Source of the DNA: Myoxocephalus aenaeus
Taxonomy: Eukaryota > Chordata > Actinopteri > Perciformes > Cottidae
DNA length: 64,000 nt
Direction: 5' to 3'
NCBI GenBank assembly: GCA_038501785.1
Contig: JBAMJR010000025.1
Location: forward strand, 4,566,001 to 4,630,000
Part shown: positions 45,063 through 58,323 of the stretch, piece by piece
How the letters are laid out: every line of letters begins with the position of its first letter
How positions within the stretch are numbered: the stretch's first letter is position 1
Position numbers and translations under genes: made by a program
Notes under the pieces: model-generated
Seen by the model: only the letters and a program-made list of their open reading frames with translations
Told to the model about the DNA's origin: nothing
The model's database searches: none

Positions 45063-48000
45063 GTAATGGAGGGCCCCCAAAGAAAATCGTGCAGAGGGCC
45101 CCCATGTCTCGAGCGCTGCCTGATGAAAGTGACGGTTTCATTACAGCATCGCCAGCTTTCATTGATTACATTCAGCATACTACCTCGTCTCCTGTCACGT
45201 CCTTTAAATAAAAGCCTATGCTTCAATTTAGAAACGCGGTTATGGCTGTCAATCAAGTGGACATTCAGTTTACGTTGATGTATCGTGACATGTTTGTGAA
45301 ATGTAATTGCTGATTGAATTTGAAACTTGACTGAATCTTAGAAGCGAGAACACGATGCGTGTCTTGGCAATCTGCAGGTGAACAAATTGTCAATTGGTGC
45401 GTTTTCTGTTCAACCTGAATAATAATCTGAAAGTGAGCGTTAGTTTGAAGTGTCACTTGGGAGTGAGAGGTCTCCGGGGCTTCATGTTTGTTTGTTCGTT
45501 GCTCAGTTTCTTCTTTTCCTCCCCTCGGGCCATGTTCTGAGCAGATTAAGCAGCAGCAGGTACGTTTAATGATCCCTGCTTGACCTCCACGGCCCCTTTT
45601 TCCTCGAGTGAGCCGGGTTTACGCTCTATAATAGCGTTTCACCTGCTTAGGGCCACATGGCTGCGATTCACCTCCATCCTTTGAGCATCATTGTGGTGGA
45701 TCATCAGAAAATGCTCCGCACGCTCAAACTGTGTCTCCTTCACCCAGTGCTGGCCTCGTCTCCGGCTCCCTCCTCCCTCCTCCCACCCACCAGGCACAAC
45801 GAGATCTGGAATACACACAACTCTTTGAAGGAGCCATCGGCATAATTGTCTTGGCATTGGCACGGACGCACCAGCATATCTGCATAAATTACTGTGGTCA
45901 GGAGATGGATGAATAGGATTGTTTTTTTAGGAGGGCAGGAAGACAACGAGCGAAGGAAAGTCTCCGGGGGCAGTAAATTGGACCGAGATCTATTGCTAAT
46001 GTGGCAGTCCTTTTAACCTGAGTTTGAGAGGCAGGCATACAAAATTCAGTCATTTTCAAACATGACCATCACTTTGGAGAGATAATGAGTGTCCTGAACG
46101 CCGGCAGACAAACCCGCCCCCGACCCGCTCCTCTCTTCCCTGCGCCTACATGACAGATAACACTTCATTTAACTACAGAGACAGAGACGTGAGTGATGAC
46201 GAGAATTCCCCAGCAATGTCTTTCCTCTAAAATACTCTCGCTAATTAGTTCAATGCGTCACTGGGCTGAATAAACTCTCCAATACTCCCCTCTAGTCCCC
46301 TTTCAAAGGCGCCTTTTCATCAGCAGATTAGTGGCAGTTTCACCTCCGCGTGTCGGTGTAACTACTGCCGAGCTTTCAAGGTGACGCAACTCTCGTTCTT
46401 ACTGTCCAATAAATATGCACAATTAGGTGTTACCTCTTCAATTTGTCCAACTAATAACCCACTTGACCTCTGTGCTCCAGGCTGGTAATTAACATTCAAA
46501 CACTAAAACACCTGAAAGAACCAGAGAGACACATCCAGCCGGGGATCTTTATTATTATCTGGAGCCTCGGAATAAAAAGGGTCAGGCACATGGCAGATGA
46601 GAGTGTTTGGAAAGGGATGTGATGCTTCTGTCACGGTGAGGAGGAGGAAAGGCATCTTCAGCCGATGTCAGACTGGCTATTAGCGAGACGGTCCATGAGA
46701 CAAGTGGAGCAAAACCATTTTTGATTTCCTCCTAAATTACTTTCTTAGCCGGGAAAGGGTCGTCTGGGATTTTGTAGAGAGAGCAACCAGCAGTGTTAAC
46801 AGGACGGGGAGCATTTGATTTGCAGCTTTTCTCCCCACTCACTCTCTCTCTCTCTCTCTCTCTCGCCATATGTCTTCTAATCTGTAAAATTGCGCGTCTC
46901 AAACCGGCGGCATACACTCATGGAATTAGACGTTTTTTTTCCCCGATGGAAGGGCTGGTCTGATCTACGTGCTCATCCTTTGCGCCAATTCGCAGCCGTA
47001 ATTCCCGATCGCAACTCAAAAAACATTTGAAATATGTGAGAGGGGAAGAAGTGTATTCCTCTTCACACAAATCACACACAAAGAGGCACTGACATGCACA
47101 AGCCTCGACACAGATGCAGAGGATTTTAATTTTGTGCCGCTCTCTATGGATGTGAAATCTGTTCCGTTCTGGGTCTCAGTGAAATTGGACAAAATGTATC
47201 TTTTGTTTGCACGAGACAAATGGACAGCCATATAGCAGGCTGACCTCTGACGGTACGGTCTCCATACCGTGAGGGTCAAACATCAGCTTCACGAAGGCCG
47301 GTCTCCACCCAGGAGAGTTGAACATGGCACTGCTTTGAATACAAAATATTCAAAGCTGTCCTTGTCTTGCTTATTGCTGGAGGTTTGTAGGAGCGCTGTG
47401 GGCGATCCGTGTGATTCTATAGTCAGCAGTCAAACTTTGTTTTACTTCATGCACCACTGAGTACCTTTTAACAGGAATGAACATGGCCCCGCCTCCAGTG
47501 CTGTACACACTTCTTTTTATACATCAATTGCGATTGAATCAGTCGGTTCTTCAGAATTACCGCACATCACAGTGCAGCAAAGCTTGGTATTTCTACAAAA
47601 AGATGAAACAATCTGAAAATCAAAAGTTACCATAAATGAAAAATAAAGGTTAAATCCAACATTTTCATCGTGACCACATAACCCACAGATGGTGCACATT
47701 GTCCGTGTGTCTTTGGTGTTTAAAGTTTTTAATCAAATGAGTGACTGGGACGAAAGAGGTACCACTTCATGCCCAAGACTTTAAGCCTCCTCTTGGTCTT
47801 CATATTAATCTCAATAGATAAATACATGTGGAGAACTCTAGAAGAGTACAAAGTGTGCCAACAAGCCCCAGTCCCTTGGCTTAAAAGAGGATTTTCTTTC
47901 TTTTTTCTCAGGTTGTTGCATACTGAGCCAAACGTTCAAAGGCACAGTACTTCTACATGCTGCTGCTCAAAAATTATTCCCTCAATAATAAAACCAAGAA

Positions 48001-49079
48001 ATCCAGGTGTTTCTATTTACAGGAATTATGTCGCTGAAGAATTCCTATGATCCATCACAGTTACAGCATGCTCTTTGAATCCAGCGGAGGCAGCTTGTGT
48101 TTTCCACTTTGATTAACCTCTGTCCAGACCACAGGCATCTTGTAGACTCTCCTTCCATCTCCAGTGCCGTGTTCCTCTAATGAGGTTCTGATGGAGTGGA
48201 TCCCACCAGAGACCAGTGACACTATTATGGGTGAGATCTCATCTCCACAAAGGCTTTCATTTTATCTCCACCTGCACACATCAATCAGTATGATATATTT
48301 TGTTCTTCAGTGGAGGATCCAGGCTGACTGTACCTCTTGTGTTCTATCCTGATAGATATAAGTGCAGCCACATGATACATGTCTCCTTTTAGCTCAAACA
48401 GTGGGGACACACATTGTCACAGCCTGGAATCCAGCAGAAAAGGAACCTGGGTTTGGCAGTACATGGGGAAGGAAGAGTGCAACAGAAAAAGGATTAAAAA
48501 AAAAAAAAGGAACCAATCCTTTGTAGTGACACATGGAACAAGATGTTTCACCAAAGAAAAATGCAAATTGCTATCAACGGGAACAAAATGTAACAGTATC
48601 AAACGCTCTTGACAATGAGAAGTCACACAAGACATGTCCTAATGAGCAGGAACAAAAAAAAAATGAACCTCAGACATTTTAATCTTTTAAAACCCCGGCA
48701 GGCGGTACATTGTTAGACAAACTGCTTGTCAGTGAGTTGATTTTTTTTCTCCGCACTCCATTCCCCTTCTTTTACAAGCTTTATTTAGTCCTTTCAAGCC
48801 CTGCAATGCATTTTAACAAGGTTGTCGGTGCATCACATGGGATCAGTTGTCCTGTCTGAATTTGCACACCAGTGTAAACCAGTGGGATTCATAGCTAATC
48901 TGAAACACACAACCTTTTACTATGAAACAAACACACCAAGTCACATTGTTTTACTTTGGCAAAAAGTCAAAAATGATAAGAAGAATACATGTCCAACAGT
49001 GATGACACTGACGACCGAGGGAGACAATGACAGACATAATGTTAGACATATATATTAAAACGGCCACCAGTGTATCACT
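45063..49079. other. Unassigned stretch
   Basis: A CT tract lies at 46842-46864. The interval 45.4-46.9 kb is less AT-rich, free of recognised transposons, and contains many TAATTA-type words. It could hold conserved non-coding elements, but I cannot show conservation. No gene is supported. Confidence 0.45.
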
Positions 49080-49440
49080 TTGTTCTTCACGGGTGGAGGA
49101 AACATCCCGGCCCTGAAAGTAGCAACCAACCTCCAGGTCTGAAAATGTAAGCCAATGAAGTGGCTTGAACCTGCATTCTCTCTACTGACCACCAAGGGGG
49201 CCCATCTGGTTGTATAGAAGTCTATAGAAAATTAATCTACTTCTCTCTTGATGTATTCCCTCAGTAAACATTGTAAACATGAGTTTATGTTCTCAATCTC
49301 TAGTTTCAAGTCTTCTTCAATACAGCATGATGTTCATTTAGTAAATTATGGTCCTATTTTGAGTAAAACAGACCATAAAGCAAGGTACGCTTTACCATGT
49401 AATTGACAGGTTGCTACCATATCGTCACAGTGTGGTTCAG
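49080..49440 (-). repeat. Dispersed fish repeat (family A), inverted copy
   Basis: Shares the reverse complement of the 4.7-4.8 kb segment, including CATGAGTTTATGTTCTCAAT and the CTTCTCTCTTGATGTATTCC patch. It also has an extension (ACTGACCACCAAGGGGGCCC). Confidence 0.6.
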
Positions 49441-49698
49441 CAATCAATTTTACTCTTAGGAGTCAAAGGAAAATCAAAATTGATATTACAGTTTATCTGA
49501 GCTACGGATGCACCTTACTAACAAAGCTAGCTAGCTAGTGCTAATGTTAGTGTATGCCCTACCTGGTCCCTCCGAGCCTCGCTCATTCCCAGCTCCACCC
49601 TCACATCCAAATATGGATAAAAAATGTCAAGATAATGAGGGCCAAAAGGCCAATCTCTAGAGGGAACTTCAGAGAAAAGGGACCTGCATTTGCATCTC
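49441..49698. other. Unassigned short stretch
   Basis: No gene or element recognised. Confidence 0.5.
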
Positions 49699-49902
49699 AT
49701 TGTCTAGTCTTCTGACGACTCAAAGGGCTTTAACACTACATGTCATCATTTACACATTCACACACTGATGGGCTACCAAGCGAAGTGCCCATCAGGACTA
49801 AAGACATTCACACCCAAAGACATATTAACATAGACTGGAGGAGCCGGGGATCGAACTGATTGAAAGACGACCCGCTCTAACGCTGATCCACAGCTGCCTG
49901 CC
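49699..49902 (-). repeat. tRNA-derived SINE, partial
   Basis: Same family as 3503-3788. The tail (CTAGTCTTCTGACGACTCAA on the + strand), the body and a B-box-like GGGGATCGAACTG are present. The A box is worn. Confidence 0.7.
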
Positions 49903-50837
49903 CATCAACACATTGTTTCCACTGTGAGGGAATCCTGCAGGGCAATTCATCACATTGTCCAACGAGAGGGCATCCTGAGAGGGAACTTCATCATGTCTTA
50001 TCTGTGGTAGGGGAATCCAAGAGGCCCCTTTTGTGGAAGTTTGCCCCCAACAAAATCCAGGTGCAAGCAATCATCCGGTACATAATTATTCTACAAACAG
50101 TATGTGCTTCTGTGCCAAAGGTAGTGTTGTGATCTATATCTCTGCAAAGTCAAACTTGTATTTCACATTTAGTTCTTCTTATAGGAACATACTTCTGTCA
50201 TTTTTCAAACACAGAATGTTTAAAGGTACCCTGTGGAGTTTTGACCACTGGTTAAAATAATTGGCTGGCATGTCTGTAAGCACACATTCACACACGCAAC
50301 AGGAGAGTACGTGATGCTATTCCTGATTTAGGTTTCATGCTAAACTAAGCAGTCGGTGACTTTAAGATGCAGAGAAATGATTCCAATAATTCTACTTTGC
50401 AAATGGGGAAAGACATGTATTCAACATGTTTGGTCAGACTCAAGGATACACAGTAAACTGTGTTAGAATTAATTTTCTTCAAATATAGGAACAAGGATTG
50501 GTCAGTCTGACCCCAAATTAAATCTTTTGCCATCAAAATATGTGTTTTATTCATCAAATGGTCTGAAAACAATGGGGGTTGTTCAATACTATGCTCTTCG
50601 TGATTATAACACATTTGAGGTAATTTGATTGAACTATGGGTGATTTATTTTATTTAATAACGTCAGACCCCGCAGCACAAAGTGGTGCAATGGGGCAACT
50701 TGTCACACATACTGCTTTCCAAATCATCTTTGATCTTGAATGTTTGATGTGCGGGGTCAAGCAATGGTTATGACAACAACAACAAAACGGTCTTTTCTCA
50801 CAGGTGTTGGGCCTTTTAGAGAGAGACAGGCAGCACC
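49903..50837. other. Unassigned non-coding stretch
   Basis: No gene recognised. Confidence 0.5.
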
Positions 50838-50993
50838 ATGAGGAGGCAGAAGTGCTATACTGCACAGGAGGCTTGTGAGCTAACTTGTAACCATGTTGTG
50901 GAAAAGAATGACCAGGAGGACAATGCTGAACATCATGAGGAGGAAGAATCAACAAGGTCTATTGGCCCTAAATTCCAAAACAAAGAGAAATAA
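50838..50993 (+). pseudogene. Possible piggyBac-like transposase N-terminus
   Basis: A 51-codon frame begins MRRQKCYTAQEACELTCNH, with a strongly acidic run later (NDQEDNAEHHEEEE), then stops. PiggyBac-derived transposases often begin with a basic residue cluster, an 'A.EALEL'-like patch and an acidic stretch, so the resemblance is suggestive. Downstream, words GGGTCATTTTTGACCCC (about 51402) and TTGACCCCATGGGGTCA (about 51887) are palindromic and could be decayed subterminal repeats. The catalytic core is absent. A chance frame is possible. Confidence 0.35.
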
Positions 50994-51065
50994 ATGTGGT
51001 AATGGGTTGGACTGAAGTAAAACTAAAACAGAATTGATTGACAATTTATACTATATGCTTTAAAT

Positions 51066-51377
51066 CAGTGTTTTTCAACCTTTTTTGAGCCCCGGCACAT
51101 TTTCTACAATAAAAAAAATCCCGCGGCACACCAACAATTAAAAAAGTTACAAAATGTCACATTGCAGAATAATACAGCATATATGGTAGGTCATTATTGC
51201 GCTACCTACTGGCATTGAGGAGTATTTAATTACTAGGCCAGCCACTATATTGCAAGATACAATGGAAAATTATTTGCAGCAACTAAATAATATTTTTTTG
51301 AACCGATTAAGTGAAATTGGACATTTTCCCACGGCACACCTGGCGATCTCTCACGGCACACTGGTTGACAATCACTA
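51066..51377. mobile_element. Short hAT MITE
   Basis: The 312-bp unit begins CAGTGTTTTTCAACC and ends GGTTGACAATCACTA, imperfect inverted termini. A perfect 8-bp target duplication CTTTAAAT lies at 51058-51065 and 51378-51385. Internal CGGCACAC words occur near both ends. Confidence 0.85.
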
Positions 51378-51385
51378 CTTTAAAT

Positions 51386-52050
51386 AACAGTCAAACCAGG
51401 CAGGGTCATTTTTGACCCCAGAGGACAAAAGGTGTATAGCAATCGGGAGGACATTACGAGGGTTGAAAATCAGCCAAACCGTTTCTGAAAGACCTGTCAC
51501 CATGTTGGATCACCAAGTGTTTTCAAAGTTCTCCCATTATTTGACCGTCAATACTTCCAAGAGCTTCAAGTCTCACCTCAGCAATAAAAGCCTGGAGAAA
51601 ATACTGAAACCTAGGTGAGGAAAGCAGGATTAACAATCAGGCTTCAAGAAGCATGCACGTCTGCCTGGTGTTTGTGTGAGTCTCCTTAGTGATGTGTGTC
51701 CACAGTCTTGAAGGTGTCGCTTGGTTTCTTAGGGCACTGCTAAGGTTTGGGTCTCTGTCTAATTGCGGCACACTTGAAGCTATAAGGGTTAACCCTTCAA
51801 TCTGAAAACTCCTTCATCTCTCCTGGTCCAGCGGGTCCATGTGGGAGAGAGAGCTACTCATTAGACTGACTCTATTAAGCAGTATTTGACCCCATGGGGT
51901 CATGTGTTACAATTGGGGCGACAGCTGAAACCGGTATCTTCTAATCTGCAGCCAAAAATCTGAATTAGCGAGGCAGGAGTTTCGTGTGATAGCACAAGAA
52001 AGCTCTCTGGGTTATTCCCTCTTGTTCTCTTGTCTCTTTTCTTCCTTTTA

Positions 52051-52086
<36 letters not shown>

Positions 52087-53487
52087 CATTAATAAAGGCA
52101 TGTAATTCTAGCACTGAAGTAGATCTAGGATTTCTTACCTGACAAAATCATGCAAATAAATACTTCACTTTATTCTTCACTTCAGTTGGCAACTTGTTGG
52201 ACTTTAACGTCATCAAAATCAATTGTCCTTTGCAGAAGCTACTCATACGTCACATTGTAAGGTTATACCCCCTCACCATCACCAAGTGGCCACAAAAAAA
52301 ACAGCTGACAGCAGCTGATTTGTCTCATGTCTTTTGTTCCTTTTTTACAGGGTGTATCATCTCTCTTTACTTCAGTAAAAGACAATGTTTGTGCCCAGGT
52401 AGCTCACCTGGTAGAGCAGCCGTCCCGTGTAGTAGCGCTCGACCCATGGCCCTTTGTTAATAGTATTGCTAATTATAATAATGAAAAATTAGAATGACAG
52501 ATTTTCAAAACTATTCAGGTACAAGTACAATACAACTTTTTTTTATAACAATGGGTGTAAATTTACTGTGTTACTTCCACCCGTATATATCTTTGTCTAT
52601 ACATACAGTAGTTATGGATAAAATAACATTTATTTTTTACAATTAACAGGATGAAGGCACGTGCAATGACAAGGTAGTTAAAAACGTAAACAATACTTTG
52701 GTGTTTCAGTTTTACCCTTCATTAAACGTTTTCTTCTTTTTTTTTTAAACGAGGAAGATTTTGGGGAAATAATATTCCTATATGTTTGCATATATATATA
52801 TATATATATATATATACATTTCAAGCCAAAATATCCCTTTAAGACAACACGGTTGATCTGAAAAAAGATGGTTTGCAGATGTTTTTCAGCCAACTCATGT
52901 GTGTAACATTTGCTGATGTGAAATGCAGCTATATTTAAAACAATAAAACAGTAAACCATGCCCACGTCCAGTTTAACCAAGTATATTATCAAAAGAAAGA
53001 CTTCTTTAGTTTAGTTTCTGCACCATCTCGACTGTTACCTCAGCTTCACATGAGTAAAAAGTAAAATACATGGAAGTCAAAGTCTGGCTTTAAACACGTT
53101 TCCGCATGTTTAAAAGAACATTATGTCTGAAATTGAAACTTTTCTGTTTGAGGAAGAAGCTAACAAGCATGCACTTAACAGCCTTAAATGTCAGTCGAAG
53201 CTAACTCAAGTGTTCATGTGGTTACTACCGTTAATAAGCTCAGCAGCTCACGGTTGGATGATCTTTTTACTGCCTTTCTATATTCGGATAATCAGGCTCA
53301 GATGGCCTGGATTCTACTTTTCTTCTTCTGAAAAGTTCAGAGGATCCATATTAAACTGGTGGTGTGTTTGTGACTCAACCTTGCCTCTTAACCCAGACCC
53401 AGTCTGATTCAAATGCATAATGTATTCCTTTAGTTCAGGTCACATCATGCGACAGTGATTGACAGATCTGGTGGTGTTTTGCACATT
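51386..53487. other. Unassigned stretch, with tRNA-like remnant and TA tracts
   Basis: TA tracts lie at 52055-52081 and 52790-52816. At 52393-52450 a worn tRNA-like head (GTAGCTCACCTGGTAGAGCA) lacks a proper B box and cannot be a working tRNA. A 94-codon frame at 53123-53407 is not supported by motif or splice sites. Confidence 0.5.
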
Positions 53488-53499
53488 CACACACACACA

Positions 53500-53543
<44 letters not shown>
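53488..53543. repeat. (CA)n microsatellite with CT interruption
   Basis: CA repeats interrupted by TCTCTCT. Confidence 0.95.
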
Positions 53544-53545
<2 letters not shown>

Positions 53546-53699
53546 ATATATATGTAAAAAAAAATCACTGATCAAATAAAAGATTCATGGGTGATCTCAA
53601 AATGTAAAACTGCACTACTGAAGGCCAGACCTTATGACATCTATGGTGTGAGCATTGGTGAGTTGACTGGGAGCAAGAATATTAAAGAGAAACTTTATG

Positions 53700-56095
53700 A
53701 TTGATAGAGTGTCAAAAAGCTGAACACAGGTTCAAAATGACATCTATATAGAGAGCGACTTCACATTTATAATTTGGAACTGAGAAATGCAATGCGAATC
53801 TTCTTCTCTGACGTCATTGCCAAAACCAACAATACTGACAGGTAACGAACCCTCCTGTGTCAGAAGCCTCTGAACGTTTGTCCACCAGGGCCTGGAATTA
53901 GTTTTCCTCCTTCTTCACTGACAAATCAGTCACGGCCTCCATATCAGATGGTTTGACTCCTAAGGACAGAGACTGCTTTGTGTCTATAGGTAATATAGGT
54001 AATAGGGGTGGGGAAAAAATCGATCCAGCATAGTATCGCGATATTTTGCATGCCGATATTGTATCGTTATACGGAAGCCAAGTATCAATCTTTTATTTAA
54101 TCAATTATAAACTTTTTGGTCCTCGAAAAATAAAATCAATTGCTTTTTCAGCCCACTAGATGGTGCTGTGTTGTTTTCTGGTGAGGTCAGCAGAGGTCCC
54201 GGATCAGCGTGATGGTAGGAAGTAGGTAAAAACAAACATGGAGACCACGGAGAAAGAAATTAGAAATGCGCCGTCCGTGTTTAAAGCAGACGTCTTGACT
54301 TCCTGTCACTCGTAGCGCCGCTGCTGCACAGCTGTGCTGTTGCACGAAACACGGGACAACATGCGCGACACGGCGCTGATCGAAGACGTTAGAAAGAGCA
54401 TAAATCAAACTGACTACCGGTCCTCTAGCAGCGCTGGAAGCGGCCGCCATTCAGACGTACTTCCTCGCGTGAAGTCCACCGAGCTGTGTGCGGCTACGGA
54501 TAATATCATAAACCCAGACACGAGGGCGTTTGTTGTTCCAACGTTTTTGGGATTTCCACAACAAGTATGAAGCAGAAAGAGTGATTATTTCCATGGTGAA
54601 TGGCGGAAATGAAAACTGCACAGAGATAAGCCCCGCCCCCTCTCCGGCGCGTCCAGCTCTAATGAAGTGACTATGTAGACCGTAATAATGACATGACTAT
54701 ATAGACTGTAATACAAACAGTTCAGTTTGTCAGGTGCAACATCTATGACATGTTGGTCAGTTTGTCTGCTTGACAATCACATTTTGCTGCAATAAAAATG
54801 ATTGAAGTGAGATGAACAGCCTGAAAACGGTATCTTCTTAGATACAATATGTTGACAACGTTTTCCTTTTTGCGGTGGAAAAAAGGGAATAAATTGCAAT
54901 ACTAATTAAATCGCAGTATCGGGATAGTATCGAATCGGGACCCAAGTATCGTAATAAAATCGAATCGTGGGACCTCTGGTGATTCCCACCCCTAATAGGT
55001 AACACATCTGGGCGCACAAAATATGACATGCGGAGATCCCCAAGGCTTCATTCTGGGGCCTCTTCTGTTTAACATCTACATGCTTCCACTGGCTCAGATT
55101 AAGAAAACAACCAAACAAGTTGCAATAATGATGCAGGTAAAACCCAAATTGACATAATCATATCACCAGGGGACTATGGTCCAATACAATCACTGAGTAA
55201 ATGCATTGAACAAAAACGATAGGATGTGTCCGAATGAAACAAAGATAGAACTGAGGTAGTTGTTGTTTGTAGACAGGAAAGAAAGGAAGCGCTCAGCTTC
55301 AATCTGCAATGTTAAAAACCACAAGCCAGGCTAGAGGTCTGGTGTAGTCATGAACTCCGACCTGAACATCAATAACCACATCAAGACAAGTACAAAGTCA
55401 TCCTTCTATCACCTTAAGAATACATCAAGGATTAAAGGACTAATGCCTCAGCAGGATCAGGAAACACGTGTCTATGCATTCGTCTCCAGTAGACTTGAGT
55501 ACTGCACCAGGTCTGCAGGTCTTCTCCCTAAAAGAGCAATCAGACAGCTGCAGCGGATTCACAGATCTGCTGCTGGAGTCCTCACTGTGATCAAGTGGAT
55601 CACTTCACTCCAGGTCTGAGGTCATTACAGCAGCTTCCTTTATGTCAAAGAATGGATTTCAGAATACTACTGTTGGTTTATAAAGCACTGCATGGTTTAT
55701 GGCCAAAGTACATTTCTGATCTGTTGCTGCACTGTGAACTAGCAGAGCTCTCAGGTCGTCTGGTTCACGTCTGCTTTCTGTCCCCAGAGTGAAAACTAAA
55801 CACAGAAGCAGCCTTCAGTTGTTATGCTCCATGTTTCTGGAACAAACTGACAGTAAAGTGCAGGTCATCTGCAACCCTCACTTCTTTTAATCCAGGCTGA
55901 AGACTTTTGTTTACTGCTGCCCTCAAATAAATGAGTTCTTACACTGCACTGTAACTGTTATTATTCTATTTGAGCTGTCATTGTATTTCCATTACCTTTT
56001 CGAATGCATTATTTTTGTTGCACTGTTTTCTGTGTTTATGTCAAGCGCTTTGACTTGTTGCTGAAATGTGCAATACATATGCATATACCCGACGT
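53700..56095 (+). pseudogene. L2-type LINE relic, split by a hAT element
   Basis: On the + strand, 53700-54002 holds worn linker sequence between endonuclease and reverse transcriptase. After the hAT insertion, the frame resumes with the conserved RT turn GDPQGFILGPLLFNIYMLPL (about 55031-55090). The YADD box that should follow is destroyed by substitutions and a frameshift. Next come SDLNINNHIK, FYHLKNTSRIKGL, the FVSSRLEYC patch and, in another frame, LCQRMDFRILLLVYKALHGL. Last is the LINE's 3' tail with TCAAGCGCTTTGACTTGTTG. These are hallmarks of the fish L2/Maui clade. The copy is 5' truncated and inactive. Confidence 0.88.
54003..54994. mobile_element. Non-autonomous hAT element with foreign module
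   Basis: Ends TAGGGGTGGG and CCCACCCCTA, with subterminal ATCGATCC/GTATCG words. A perfect 8-bp target duplication ATAGGTAA lies at 53995-54002 and 54995-55002. It is 992 bp long with no transposase. The middle (about 54445-54650) is clearly related to the repeated block inside the Harbinger-like element at 11.7-12.05 kb. Open frames here belong to that block and its flanks. Confidence 0.92.
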
Positions 56096-56372
56096 GAACC
56101 CGGCAAAAACCCCACAGAGCCACCGGTTGCCCACTTGAAAAGTACTGCATCAGGGCGAAAGAGAGTGAGCGTGTTCAGCCACTGAGTGGCTCAACTTGCC
56201 AATGCTGTGAAAAACTACAGTAGAGCTGCGGCATCAGCAGTTTCATCACCGCTATTTCCGACAACAAGAGTAGTTTTCTCCGATGCGGCTCTGTGTCTCT
56301 GCTTGGTTCCCTTTCCCCACTGTGATGAATGGCACTAGTCAAGGTCAACTCTGCCTACAGCTGGAGCCAGGG
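56096..56372. other. Unassigned short stretch
   Basis: No gene or element recognised. Confidence 0.5.

Positions 56373-56408
<36 letters not shown>
56373..56408. repeat. (CA)n microsatellite
   Basis: Uninterrupted CA. Confidence 0.96.
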
Positions 56409-56410
<2 letters not shown>

Positions 56411-58271
56411 CCCATAATGAAATCCCGTTGTTTGGCCATGTATAGACTGTTTAAGCAGTGCATGGGGAAAAGAAACATGGATATGCATGCAAATATAATG
56501 AATACACCCCATTTACACTTTTCAAGTGTGAGATCCAGACACGTTTAACAAGCAGCAGAGGAGGGTTAAATCATTAAGTGATTTATTTCATATTTTTCAT
56601 ATTCACAGTTTTATTTGATATCATGTTTCTTCCATAATAGCCTTTTTTTATTTATTTAAAAAGTCAGTTTTTATGCCATACAATGTTTTCAGCCCAACAA
56701 GACTTTTTAATTAATCCTATTTTTTTTTTCATGATATAATGACAGCGGTGTTGTCACTGTCCTCTCATTCCCTGCCTCTCTTCAGCTAGCAAGCTTGCAA
56801 CAACATTTTGCCAAATTTAGCCTCGGCCATACAGCCTCTAATGAAAACACTTCACGTGTGGCTGTCTGGGAGAGTTTTGTTGGATACCTCTCATGGTGTA
56901 CTTTGGATTCTAAGCACAGCTTGAAAGAAAGCCATAACTATAGTAACAAAAACAAAAAATTAACATTATTTGTGATATGTTCAGGATGGAAAGACTTATT
57001 TATTGTACTAAACTGCAACAGGAGAAGTTTTTGAAAAGATGGGAAAGATATACAGTTTACATTTCACCCGTACGGCCATAATTAGTTTAAGGTCTTACTT
57101 TATTAATTTTTTCCTACCCTTTATAGAAATAGATGGATGTATTTGTTTTATTTGCTAATGCATTATCTATTTTGTAATAGGTCTGTAATGGATAGGGCTA
57201 TGTAGTCCTATGAGAATGACTACATAGTGTGTATGGACCTTGGTTATAATTCATTCAAAACATGATTTCAGAAAAAAGTAAAGAAGGTAGAGAAGGAGTG
57301 AGGAGTCAAGAGGAGGAGCTGAATGAGAGGGAGCGAGGAAGGAGTAGAAAGGGAGAGAAGGCTGAGGAATCAGGAGCAAAGTTTCTTCTTTTTGCATTGA
57401 CTGCATTGAACAGTACGTGAATATGTAAAAAGAATGTGAACACGCTTGATAAACAGAATAAAAAAATATATATTTTACAGTTTTGACATATTTCATTTTA
57501 TTTATTGGTTTGCTGAATACATATTTCTTAAAAATCTCAAAACTCAAACACATGCAGAGGACCTCTGAAAGACTGATAAAAGCATGATTTGAAAAAATTA
57601 ATCTAGTTCATGCCGAGAGGAATGCAAACACTTTGCATAAATTCCTGAATGATGTTGTCATAATTTATGCTGGAAGGGGTTTTAAGGCCAGATCAGTTTT
57701 AAACCCAGATCAGAAAAGGCTCAGATGGGTCATTTGAATTAAAACGTTTAAACAAAGCCATTGAAATATCTTCTGTGCATTTTGTTTGCGTTTCCACTTT
57801 GACATCACGTACTGCACATATCTGATCTGTCGAAAGCACAAGGTGGCAAAGTGTGAATGAGGTGTTTAGTGACCTCGCTGTGGATATAAAAGCACGATTT
57901 CTTTCTTCCAATAAATATCCCGGAGGCTCAAACATGATAAGCAAAGATCAGGCTTTTGAATCAATTTATGGGCTGAGTGTCCTCTCGCATGCAATCATGA
58001 TGTGAAGATGGAGTCATGTGAGGGAGACGGCGCTCTCCAAAGCATCGAAGTCCTACCAATGCCTTCCCCGCCAGCTAAATAAGACCGCTCATTAGTTAAA
58101 TAAGTTGTGAGCATATTGATTGGAGGTGTTTAAATGACCTCACCTCTCATGACTGAGCAGAGAGGGCCCTCCAGGAAGGAGAGAAAGACACGCTGGGTTC
58201 AAAGCAACGAAACGACAGAGCCATGCAACACAGAGCACAGCGGAGGCTGTTTAGGGCGCCATTAGCTCTGC

Positions 58272-58273
<2 letters not shown>
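56409..58273. other. Unassigned AT-rich stretch
   Basis: No gene recognised. A small 9-bp hairpin, CTATGTAGT...ACTACATAG, is at about 57199-57228. Confidence 0.5.

Positions 58274-58322
<49 letters not shown>
58274..58322. repeat. (TA)n microsatellite
   Basis: Uninterrupted TA over about 48 bp. Confidence 0.97.

Positions 58323-58323
<1 letters not shown>

Noticed and set aside
52393..52450. tRNA gene
   Set aside because: Only an A-box-like head is present. The B box and acceptor pairing are missing, so it is a SINE or tRNA-derived remnant.
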